Part shown: piece by piece, positions 11,205 to 64,000 of the stretch
Layout: each line of letters begins with the position of its first letter
Numbering within the stretch: position 1 is the first letter of the stretch
Origin: Bolinopsis microptera
Taxonomy: Eukaryota; Ctenophora; Tentaculata; Lobata; Bolinopsidae
DNA length: 64,000 nucleotides
Direction of reading: 5' to 3'
Assembly: GCF_026151205.1 (NCBI RefSeq)
Contig: NC_087075.1
Coordinates: 1,297,911-1,361,910 of the forward strand
Translations under genes and position numbers: made by a program
The notes under the pieces: model-generated
What the model saw: only the letters and a program-made list of their open reading frames with translations
The model's database searches: none
What the model was told of the DNA's origin: nothing

Positions 11205-13158
11205 AGTAAACCTACCAGCGATGAGCTATCCTCTAGTCCTACCGTAAGCTATTAGTAAACCTACCAGCGGTGAGCTATCCTCTAGTCCTACCGTAAGCTA
11301 TTAGTAAACCTACCAGCGGTGAGCTATCCTCTAGTCCTACCGTAAGCTATTAGTAAACCTACCAGCGGTGAGCTATCCTCTAGTCCTACCGTAAGCTATT
11401 AGTAAACCTACCAGCGGTGAGCTATCCCCTAGTCCTACCGTAAGCTATTAGTAAACCTACCAGCGGTGAGCTATCCCCTAGTCCTACCGTAAGCTATTAG
11501 TAAACCTACCAGCGGTGAGCTATCCCCTAGTCCTACCGTAAGCTATTAGTAAACCTACCAGCGGTGAGCTATCCTCTAGTCCTACCGTAAGCTATTAGTA
11601 AACCTACCAACGGTGAGCTATCCTCTAGTCCTACCGTAAGCTATTAGTAAACCTACCAGCGGTGAGCTATCCCCTAGTCCTACCGTAAGCTATTAGTAAA
11701 CCTACCAGCGGTGAGCTATCCCCTAGTCCTACCGTAAGCTATTAGTAAACCTACCAGCGGTGAGCTATCCTCTAGTCCTACCGTAAGCTATTAGTAAACC
11801 TACCAGCGGTGAGCTATCCTCTAGTCCTACCGTAAGCTATTAGTAAACCTACCAACGGTGAGCTATCCTCTAGTCCTACCGTAAGCTATTAGTAAACCTA
11901 CCAACGGTGAGCTATCCCCTAGTCCTACCGTAAGCTATTAGTAAACCTACCAGCGGTGAGCTATCCCCTAGTCCTACCGTAAGCTATTAGTAAACCTACC
12001 AGCGGTGAGCTATCCCCTAGTCCTACCGTAAGCTATTAGTAAACCTACCAGCGGTGAGCTATCCCCTAGTCCTACCGTAAGCTATTAGTAAACCTACCAG
12101 CGGTGAGCTATCCCCTAGTCCTACCGTAAGCTATTAGTAAACCTACCAGCGGTGAGCTATCCTCTAGTCCTACCGTAAGCTATTAGTAAACCTACCAGCG
12201 GTGAGCTATCCTCTAGTCCTACCGTAAGCTATTAGTAAACCTACCAGCGGTGAGCTATCCCCTAGTCCTACCGTAAGCTATTAGTAAACCTACCAGCGGT
12301 GAGCTATCCCCTAGTCCTACCGTAAGCTATTAGTAAACCTACCAGCGGTGAGCTATCTTCTAGTCCTACCGTAAGCTATTAGTAAACCTACCAGCGGTGA
12401 GCTATCCTCTAGTCCTACCGTAAGCTATTAGTAAACCTACCAGCGGTAAGCTATCCCCTAGTCCTACCGTAAGCTATTAGTAAACCTACCAGCGGTGAGC
12501 TATCCCCTAGTCCTACCGTAAGCTATTAGTAAACCTACCAGCGGTGAGCTATCCTCTAGTCCTACCGTAAGCTATTAGTAAACCTACCAGCGGTGAGCTA
12601 TCCACTAGTCCTACCGTAAGCTATTAGTAAACCTACCAGCGGTGAGCTATCCCCTAGTCCTACCGTAAGCTATTAGTAAACCTACCAGCGGTGAGCTATC
12701 CTCTAGTCCTACCGTAAGCTATTAGTAAACCTACCAGCGGTGAGCTATCCTCTAGTCCTACCGTAAGCTATTAGTAAACCTACCAGCGGTGAGCTATCCC
12801 CTAGTCCTACCGTAAGCTATTAGTAAACCTACCAGCGGTGAGCTATCCCCTAGTCCTACCGTAAGCTATTAGTAAACCTACCAGCGGTGAGCTATCCTCT
12901 AGTCCTACCGTAAGCTATTAGTAAACCTACCAGCGGTGAGCTATCCTCTAGTCCTACCGTAAGCTATTAGTAAACCTACCAGCGGTGAGCTATCCCCTAG
13001 TCCTACCGTAAGCTATTAGTAAACCTACCAGCGGTGAGCTATCCCCTAGTCCTACCGTAAGCTATTAGTAAACCTACCAGCGGTGAGCTATCCCCTAGTC
13101 CTACCGTAAGCTATTAGTAAACCTACCAGCGGTGAGCTATCCTCTAGTCCTACCGTAA
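11205..13158. repeat. 49-bp minisatellite, about 40 copies
   Basis: Highly uniform 49-bp units containing GTAAGCTATTAGTAAACCTA and CCAGCGGTGAGCTATCC. Variation is mainly TCCTCTAG versus TCCCCTAG. Each unit carries two donor-like hexamers on the plus strand (GTAAGC, GTGAGC). Confidence 0.92.
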
Positions 13159-13289
13159 GCTCTATCATCAACTGGAATGTCAATGTGAGGAAAGCTACTT
13201 AAGCAGAGATTTAGGAACACTAAGGTGGTGGGAAGCCCAGATTGGTTTAGGTTTATTAGTATTTCAGTTCATTGTTTATTACGGAGTAT

Positions 13290-13360
13290 TCTAAAATACC
13301 AGGTTACTAGGTTACCAGGTTACCAGGTTACCAGGTTACTAGGTTACTAGGTTACCAGAT
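13290..13360. repeat. short GGTTACCA/GGTTACTA array
   Basis: About seven decamers of the same family as the array at 10707-11030. The array splits two copies of a flanking sequence containing GGTTTATTAGTATTTCAGTTC, so it probably arrived with a local duplication. Confidence 0.7.
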
Positions 13361-13643
13361 TGGTTAAGGTTTATTAGTATTTCAGTTCATTGTTAATTTC
13401 TGAGTATTCTAAAATAAACCTCTTCTAAAAATGAAACTCTTCTTCACAAACAAAGACTCATTTGTATAAAAAACAGATATTTGAATGAATAAAATATAAA
13501 AACTTGCAAGCACACACAAACATTTTTGTAATATTTATGTATAAGTTAAAATTTGAAAACGGCATAATTTCTGCTGATTGAGGAGCACTACCCGGAGGCA
13601 TTCTCGCGCATGCGCTCACCCAATCCTCTGTTGGGGGCTGTTC

Positions 13644-13808
13644 ACTTGACAGAGATACTGGCTGGCACTTCCAACATGTTTCACTTCACCACTACTACAC
13701 TTGACAGAGATACTGGCTGGCACTTCCAACATGTTTCACTTCACCACTACTACACTTGACAGAGATACTGGCTGGCACTTCCAACATGTTTCACTTCACC
13801 ACTACTAC
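13644..13808. repeat. 55-bp repeat, 3 copies
   Basis: Three near-identical tandem units starting ACTTGACAGAGATACTGGCT at 13644, 13699 and 13754. Confidence 0.85.
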
Positions 13809-14018
13809 TCAACCAAACATCATGCAATCAATTCTGTTTGAGATTTAAATAATGTAATGTTCAAAATTATATTTTAAATGTCCAAAAAAATTTAAATTTA
13901 AATTTAGCCATAAGCAATACAGAAAAACTAGGACATGACATAATAATATGACAATGTTTTGTGTGATGGTACGTTAGTAGTATAACTGTATACACTAGTA
14001 GTGACTACTTGTCTGCTT

Positions 14019-14425
14019 GTTAGTCCTGGTAACCATGGTAACTAGATAAACAACACCTGGTAACCATGGTAACTAGATAAACAACACCTGGTAGCCATGG
14101 TAACTAGATAAACAACACCTGGTAACCATGGTAACTAGATAAACAACACATGGTAACCATGGTAACTAGATAAACAACACCTGGTAACCATGGTAACTAG
14201 AAAAACAACACCTGGTAACCATGGTAACTAGATAAACAACACCTGGTAACCATGGTAACTAGATAAACAACACCTGGTAACCATGGTAACTAGATAAACA
14301 ACACCTGGTAACCATGGTAACTAGATAAACAACACCTGGTAACCATGGTAACTAGATAAACAACACCTGGTAACCATGGTAACTAGATAAACAACACCTG
14401 GTAACCATGGTAACTAGATAAACAA
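14019..14425. repeat. 31-bp minisatellite overlapping a stop codon
   Basis: About 13 units of 31 bp containing GGTAACCATGGTAACTAGAT. The last unit runs into the 3' end of the Ly6-like gene: its AGATAAACAACAC is the complement of that gene's final codons and TAG stop. Confidence 0.9.
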
Positions 14426-15157
14426 CACGACAACCGTTTGGAGGAAGAGTGGAGCGATGAGAACTGTTGCGCAGTTCTTATCACTCACCTCGCTTACTGA
14501 GCCTTCTTCAAGAATATCGGTAACATTGTACTTGGCATTGTCATCAATAACTTCATCTTCGACGTCGTTTACATCTTCATCAACAACTTCGCTATCATCT
14601 ACTTGTTCATCATCTACTTGTTCATCATCTACTTGTTCATCATCTACTTGCTCATCAGTATCTTGACGTTTGCTGACATTGTCATCCACAACTTCACCTT
14701 CGTTTACAAGAGCTCCTTCGTTATCTTTTACATCAATCTCTTCTCCGTTATTTTCATCTTGATCTAGTCCACGGTACAATGTGGCTTCCTCCATTGTCAT
14801 ATCATTGCACAAGTCAGTCTCGCACACTCTCTCATTGCAGCGTATCTCCGAGTACAACTCCCTATCAGCCCTCCTCTGCGCGCACGTGTGGTCGCACCCC
14901 TTGTAGTACACGTGCACGTGCTCGTCTGACTGAGGTATGTTGTATTTGTGTACTGAGTTCCCCTCCACACACACCCCTCCTTCAAAACACTGACGAGCTT
15001 TGTCTGCGCTCAGGCAGTCTGTTGATTCAGCGTATATTAGGGACACGTTTACCGTCCATTTCTCACAGTGGTAGCAGAGCAGGGAGGAGGAGGAGGAGAG
15101 AGAAGTGAGCAATAGCAGCGTGCTGGAAACATAACCCTGCATCCTTCCTGCAGACAA
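14414..15157 (-). CDS. Ly6/uPAR-type GPI-anchored surface protein (Ly6-like 2)
   Basis: A 247-residue frame. It has a signal peptide ending near SSSSS, then a Ly6/uPAR domain opening with LLCYHC and closing with CETDLCNDMT. It has ten cysteines in an arrangement parallel to the gene at 280-1065. An acidic stalk follows, including four DDEQV repeats, and then a hydrophobic tail (VLIAPLFLQTVVVLFI) suited to GPI attachment. The second ATG (15142; MQGY...) may be the true start, because CTGCAG|GAAGGATG just before it resembles a splice acceptor in the 5' UTR. A near copy of the start region lies immediately upstream (15179-15230). The last codons and stop are shared with the 31-bp array. I infer a GPI-linked surface protein; its function is unknown. 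Confidence 0.82.
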   Translation of the reverse strand: MSAGRMQGYVSSTLLLLTSLSSSSSLLCYHCEKWTVNVSLIYAESTDCLSADKARQCFEGGVCVEGNSVHKYNIPQSDEHVHVYYKGCDHTCAQRRADRELYSEIRCNERVCETDLCNDMTMEEATLYRGLDQDENNGEEIDVKDNEGALVNEGEVVDDNVSKRQDTDEQVDDEQVDDEQVDDEQVDDSEVVDEDVNDVEDEVIDDNAKYNVTDILEEGSVSEVSDKNCATVLIAPLFLQTVVVLFI

Positions 15158-15159
15158 GA

Positions 15160-16186
15160 CAAGAATTTAGTATATTTAGTGCTGGAAACATACCCCTGCA
15201 TCCTTCTAAATCTGCAGACATGAATTTAGTAATGACAGGAATTGAATAAATAATCAGTATAGATGGCTTGTTACACGAAATTAGTCACTCAATGAAATAG
15301 AGATAATTTGCATGAACACACACTTAATCAAGGTGAAATTGAAAGCACCCTAATTTAATGCATTCACAAGTTAAGTCAAATTAATTAAGTTGTTTTGGGC
15401 GTAATTACTGTTATTGTACTTATTAATAATATTAATATAATACACGTGCACATTGTGTAATTAGTAATGTGTAATTAGTAATGTTAACTGTCAATGTCAA
15501 CTGTTATGAGAGCGGACAAAAGAACACTGAAATCTAGCAATGAGGATATCTCGCGGGCAATAGTAATAAGTTGTATAACACAATAGTAACAATAGTAACA
15601 ATACTTGTTTTGGTGCCAGAAACCAGGTAGGCAGAGAAATGCTGCAGGAATGTGCTTTTAACAATATATATATCTATATCCTTGGAGCCAGGTAGATAAC
15701 AATATAATATAATATATCTATATAATCTAACAATCTAGCAGGGTACTAACCTTGGAGCCAGGTAGCTAAACGTTACTATTCAGATATAATCTCCTACTAG
15801 CTCTTAATGAATTATTTAGATGAATAGTTAATAGTTAATAGTTGATGGTGGTCATTGAGCACAGATCACAGAGTCCTGTGTAAGTACTACAGAGTACATC
15901 TCAATAGTAATTAGGATTAGTTAAATGGAGGAATAGTACAGAGGGTACAGGTTAGTACCTGTACCCTCCTACCTACTAACCACCCGATAAAGACAAAACC
16001 TTTTTCTTAATTAGTAGTTAGCTTAATTTCGTGTAATGAGATGAATGATAGTTCAGATAGTTTTGGTGCCGGCTTGTATTTTAGCCATCGCTGGGCGATA
16101 GTTTCTGGATTCTATTCTTCTAAACCACACGTTACAAAATTTTCGAACAATACTTTTCGAATTTAAAAAACATTTCTACTGAATTG
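15160..16186. other. non-coding region, no gene seen
   Basis: AT-rich. It begins with a duplicate of the Ly6-like 2 start region (15179-15230) and holds a small palindrome, GGGTACAGGTTAGTACCTGT plus ACCC, near 15943. I found no exon that would extend the downstream dynein gene. Confidence 0.4.
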
Positions 16187-18132
16187 TACAACACATGTTA
16201 ACAGGGTAAAACACATGTTAACAGGGTAAAACACATGTTAACAGGTAAAAACACATGTTAACAGGGTAAAACACATGTTAACAGGGTAAAACACATGTTA
16301 ACAGGGTAAAACACATGTTAACAGGGTAAAACACATGTTAACAGGGTAAAACACATCATGTTAACAGGGTAATACACATGTTAACAGGGTAAAACACATG
16401 TTAACAGGGTAAAACACAACATGTTAACAGGGTAAAACACATGTTAACAGGGTAAAACATATGTTAACAGGGTAAAACACATGTTAACAGGGTAAAACAT
16501 ATGTTAACAGGGTAAAACACGTGTTAACAGGGTAAAACACATGGTTAACCAGGGTAAAACACATGTTAACAGGGTAAAACACATGTTAACAGGGTAAAAC
16601 ACATGTTAACAGGGTACAAACACATGTTACAGGGTAAAACACATGTTAACAGGGTAAAACAAATGTTAACAGGGTAAAACACATGTTAACAGGGTAAAAC
16701 ACATGTTAACAGGGTAAAACACATGTTAACAGGGTAAAACACATGTTAACAGGGTAAACACATGTTAACAGGGACAAAACACATGTTAACAGGGTAAAAC
16801 ACATGTTAACAGGGTAAAACACATGTTAACAGGTAAAACACATGTTAACAGGGTAAAACACGTGTTAACAGGGTAAAAACACATGTTAACAGGGTTAAAA
16901 CACATGTTAACAGGTGTAAAACACATGTTAACAGGGTTAAAAACACATGTTAACAGGGTAAAACACATGTTAACAGGGTAAAACACATGTTAACAGGGTA
17001 AAACACATGTTAACAGGGTAAAACACATGTTAACAGGGTAAAACACATGTTAACAGGGTAAAACACATGTTAACAGGGTAAAACACATGTTAACAGGGTA
17101 AAACACATGTTAACAGGACAAAACACATGTTAACAGGGTTAAACACATGTTAACAGGGTAAAACACATGTTAACAGGGTAAAACACATGTTAACAGGGTA
17201 AAACACATGTTAACAGGGTAAAACACATGTTAACAGGGTAAAACACATGTTAACAGGGTAAAAACACGTGTTTACAGGGTAAAACACATGTTAACAGGTA
17301 AAACACGTGTTAACAGGGTAAAACACATGTTAACAGGGTAAAACACATGTTAACAGGGTAAAACACATGTTAACAGGGTAAAACACATGTTAACAGGGGT
17401 AAAAACACATGTTAACAGGGTAAAACACATGTTAACAGGGTAAAGAAACATGTTAACAGGGTAAAAACACATGTTAACAGGGTAAAACACATGTTAACAG
17501 GGTAAAACACATGTTAACAGGGTAAAACACATGTTAACAGGGTAAAACACATTGTTAACAGGGTAAAACACATGTTAACAGGGTAAAACACATGTTAACA
17601 GGGTAAAACACATGATAACAGGGTAAAACACATTGTTAACAGGGTAAAACACATGTTAACAGGGTAAAACACATGTTAACAGGGTAAAACACATGTTAAC
17701 AGGGTAAAACACATGTTAACAGGGTAAACACACATGTTAACAGGGTAAAACACATGTTAACAGGGTAAAACACATGTTAACAGGGTACAACACATGTTAA
17801 CAGGGTACAACCATGTTAACAGGGTAAAAACACATGTTAACAGGGTAAAACACATGTTAACAGGGTAAAACACATGTTAACAGGGTAAAACACATGTTAA
17901 CAGGGTAAAACACATGTTAACAGGGTAAAACACATGTTAACAGGGTAAAACACATGTTAACAGGGTAAAACACATGTTAACAGGGTAAAACACATGTTAA
18001 CAGGGTAAAACACATGTTAACAGGGTAAAAACACATGTTAACAGGGTAAAACACATGTTAACAGGGTAAAACACATTTAACAGGGTAAAACACATGTTAA
18101 CAGGGTAAAACACATGTTAACAGGGTAAAACC
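16187..18132. repeat. 20-bp minisatellite, about 97 copies
   Basis: Unit ACACATGTTAACAGGGTAAA, with frequent 1-base indels (for example extra A, lost G). That noise contrasts with the cleaner arrays elsewhere. Open frames across it are incidental. Confidence 0.92.
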
Positions 18133-18269
18133 GATACCAAATCTTATTACGAGACGAAGTCCGAAGTCCGAATAATGATCGTAAACCAGCTAACTTGGTT
18201 TTGTAACCATACTTTCATTCTACAGAACGTCACAAACAACGTCAACACAACTTAGTCAAGTCAACACAA

Positions 18270-18334
18270 CTACGCGTACTTATCCTCAGTAATTTGCAAA
18301 TCTCTCCTAATCTGTGAGATAAGATCCTCATGAC
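18270..18334 (-). CDS. possible terminal exon of an unidentified minus-strand gene
   Basis: On the minus strand a good acceptor, GTTTGTTTCAG, is followed by 65 bases ending in TAG. With two bases given to a split codon they read HEDLISQIRRDLQITEDKYA. It looks like a short coding C-terminus, but I found no partner exon and do not recognise the protein. Confidence 0.25.
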
Positions 18335-18842
18335 CTGAAACAAACACACAAAACCACAGTTACAAGAGATAATGGCTGGAGCGGTAACAAGCTGGGAAAT
18401 GCTTGCTTTAGTTAGATTACCACCCTAACCATGACAATCATTTTAATAATCATGAACAGTCATTATCCTCGCTTCTCTCCTCATGTTTTACTGTAAAATT
18501 TATTGGAAAATACTGTAAGTTGTGATGCTAATTCCATGATAATTGAGATCTGGTGACCTGTTCTGACCAACCCTCTGAGTGCATGCCATCTAACGGGACG
18601 TCATTTCCGCTTAATCTAACCGATTTCGCGGTCCATTATACCTGGTTCATCAGAATGAGCGGCTTATTTTAAACCGCACAACGACTTGGATTATTATACG
18701 AGACAGATAATCTACATCCGTACTGACAGTTTAATAGTTATTAATAGTATATAATATACAGTATACCATACTTCTTTATACTATTATGATAAACTAGTAC
18801 AATAAGATGGAAGATATGACAGTTATCTTATCTTATCCCCAG

Positions 18843-61619
<42,777 letters not shown>

Positions 61620-62660
61620 CTTTGTACTCATCAGCCGTTCAGACTTATCATTAGACTAAATTATAGCTTGGAGGATACAGTTATTTATTTATTGATTTTA
61701 TGAAGTTTTACGAGAATATATGAATACTAAGATATTGGACTTAAATACAAAACGCTTAAATCAGAATACCGGTAATCGTTGTTGTTACGTTCGTTTGGTA
61801 ATTGGTTAGTGTACATTGAAATGTTAATGTTATGTTTTGATATATTTAAAAGTGTAATACTATTGTAAAGTTTTTCTAAATTTTCCAGTTCTTAAACATT
61901 CGTTTTCTCTTCACAGTTTGTATCTATCTTTCCAAAAGTATGGACTTGGATTGGATATCCCAATTTCAGTTGATAGCTGCAGAGGCAACATATAATTAGT
62001 CCGGCAGGTGCGGAATCGCACTATTTACCGTTTCCCGTACATTTTCGCTAAGCAGCTTTTAAACCGGACCGTAACCAGATATTAAAGCCGGAACCGAATA
62101 TTTCAGCCGAATATTCCCGATCCCGTCTCCCCCTCCTGATTAACCGAAAGAAGGGAAAGAATCTTGCCGCCAAATCATAGCGATATTTTCTAAATATAAA
62201 CTATTTTTGAAGAAATATGACTGCTGAGTAGCAACTTGCAAAATCAAAAATGTATACCTGATCGGGCTGATACCAACTCGAGGATTGTACCCTTACAACT
62301 ACAAGTCACAGCTTAAGGCTAATCACATCATCAATCATCATACTTGCTGTCATCAGACCTATTCTATCATATGCATACTGCTGTAGTATATATACATAAT
62401 ATTATTAGTTAACTTGTGTTAATACTTTTTTACTATACCATATACTACACGTAATCAAACAATAAACCCTGTTTGCAATGAGATAACATCACGTTATCAA
62501 ATCACGTGTTTTGAAAACAAAGCTAGAGACTAAGGGATATGGAGCACACTGCATGCTTTTCATGTGTTTTATAGACTGACCATGAGTTCCGTTAACACAA
62601 TTATTTTGACATACGTTGTATGCCACTTTTCGCGCAGACTACTAGTCTTAACTATAATTC
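61620..62660. other. presumed dynein 3' UTR and intergenic DNA
   Basis: No coding signal. AT-rich with one ATTAAA (about 62081) and one AATAAA (about 62459). Either could end the dynein transcript. Confidence 0.35.
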
Positions 62661-63740
62661 TAAAGATTATCTTTTGTGGGGACCGAGGGCTCATCGTCCG
62701 AGTATAAAGCAGACACTACTGATCACTATGTTCGTAGAAATATTTCCTTTACTGATACTCTCATGAGTTGTATCGCGATGCACTACTGGGCCGCGCCGCG
62801 CATTTTCTCGCAACCACCGTATGCTTCACATAGCCATGTGTCTACGCGTACTGCGTGACGCGCTTGTTTCACGGCGGTCGCGCGCTACTGCAAGCGAGAG
62901 GGCTCTGGTTCGAGCAAACCGTATGCAGATCGGCGAGATGCGAAGGATCCCAAAAAACATATTAAAAGTATATTGTTATAATTGTATAATATAAGGGAAA
63001 ATTAACAAAAGAGGCGCCAGTACCAAGAGATAAACCCTTTCCGCAATCCAGGTCTTGGGTAAACCAGGAGAAATAAAGGATAAAGAAAAAGAATAAGAAG
63101 AAAATGTCTAAGTGGATATGTATCATCAACAAATAACTTGGGAATCGGTTCCGGGGGTTTATTATAAACACCTGTACCGATATTAAATTGCCAAGCCCCC
63201 CTAGCGCTACCCTCGCCGAGCTGCGAAGAATTGACATCGTCAATTAACTGTTTTGATAGTTTTAATTCTAAAATGGTTTCCTAAAACTGGTTCCTTTTGC
63301 CAGTCGTTTTTAGTCTAGTACTGTTTCATTTTTGGTCTCAGAACATGCGCAACAAAAATTTTGTTATGCCAACGTGGTCGTGGAATTATTTGTATCACGT
63401 AGTAACCCCCTGTCATTGCACAAAGTGGTTTTGTGGCGAAAGCCATGAATGACGTGACGCCGCGCACTTGTGCGCTGCAGGGCTACAACGTGAAACAAGG
63501 CATTATCAATTATGGACTATCTTGACCATTGTTAATGGTTTGGCCCGGCGCAACGCGCGCTTGTATCACGTCGTGACCCCACGGTCGTTTCACTATGATG
63601 GAGTTTTTACGATACAGGGGAAGCCGCGCACTCGTGCGCGGCTGGTCATACAACGTATGACAAGCGCGCTACTTCGTAGCACTTGCCATAAAGAAGAAAG
63701 TAAAGCGGCGCGCGCTACTTCGAACATCGAAGAAATGTAG
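62661..63740. repeat. GC-rich, internally repetitive segment of unknown type
   Basis: CpG-rich blocks stand out from the AT-rich flanks. Two diverged copies of a roughly 150-bp unit share TTGTATCACGT and CGCGCAC-TGTGCGC motifs (about 63385-63495 and 63550-63660). Short frames here (62676-62858, 63468-63740) show no recognisable domain. Possibly a degraded mobile element. Confidence 0.35.
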
Positions 63741-64000
63741 ACGAGTAACATCCGTCACGTCAATGGACTATCGATTTATGAAATTTAAACATTTATAATA
63801 CAAGTCAGTTAATGAAATATTTTAAAATACCTTTCACTTCTGCTTTAGAATTTTTATTTAATTTTAAATTGCGCTAATAAAAATTTTTGATTGAGACGAA
63901 TTTTCGAGTGGTATATAATTGGGCTTTTATTAATTTGCTCGCCCAAAAATTTCACGTGACTTTGGTTTTTATGGTTTTGCAGCCGTACAAAACGGCTTTA

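Noticed and set aside
62820-62960. Possible tRNA (GGCTCTGGTTCGAGC resembles a T-arm)
   Set aside because: No matching acceptor stem, D-arm or anticodon arm could be built around it.

Overview
This window looks like nuclear DNA of a non-vertebrate animal. The grounds are a spliced dynein heavy chain gene with GT-AG introns, two GPI-anchored Ly6/uPAR-type surface proteins, (TTAGGG)-like interspersed motifs and hAT- and Tc1/mariner-type miniature transposons. I cannot name the species. Well over half of the window is tandem repeat (minisatellite) DNA.

Region 1 (1-18.1 kb) is gene-poor. It holds two minus-strand, apparently paralogous Ly6-like genes (280-1065 and 14414-15157). Each encodes a signal peptide, a ten-cysteine three-finger domain, a long charged stalk and a hydrophobic GPI-type tail. 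Between them are minisatellites with units of 10, 15, 20, 31, 38, 42, 49 and 55 bp, a TA-flanked MITE (1458-2090), a 1.8-kb foldback element (3098-4915), a CACGTG-rich foldback (7881-8132) and a 109-bp hAT MITE (10106-10214) whose empty site survives in the adjacent duplicate. Two weak candidate minus-strand exons lie near 10.6 kb and 18.3 kb.

Region 2 (18.8-61.6 kb) is one plus-strand gene: the motor half of a dynein heavy chain in 34 exons, about 9.2 kb of coding sequence (about 3070 codons). It runs from the end of the linker through AAA1-AAA6, the stalk and the microtubule-binding domain to a complete C-terminus with stop codon. All 33 junctions agree in phase. The tail and most of the linker are not visible upstream. 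AAA1, normally the main ATPase site, has lost both the Walker A Ser/Thr and the Walker B acidic pair, while the AAA2 and AAA3 P-loops and the microtubule-binding domain are kept. This points to a divergent, non-canonical dynein; a DNHD1-like protein is my best guess. Three single-base frame changes (near 48705, 49395 and 51625) break the two stalk/AAA3-AAA4 exons and may be sequencing errors.

The most striking feature is how the introns are filled. Arrays of up to about 6.5 kb sit against exon edges, and in many cases the repeat unit itself contains the splice site and the edge of the exon. About 220 copies of the exon-5 acceptor, about 60 copies of the exon-11 acceptor plus exon start, about 37 copies of the exon-21 acceptor and about 56 copies of the exon-29 end plus donor are present. 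Two- and three-copy versions of the same thing occur at exons 7, 8, 26 and 32. A similar array overlaps the stop codon of the second Ly6 gene. A 1.63-kb DNA transposon with an 8-bp target duplication lies in intron 2.

Region 3 (61.6-64 kb) has no recognisable gene. It contains the presumed 3' UTR and a GC-rich, internally repetitive stretch.
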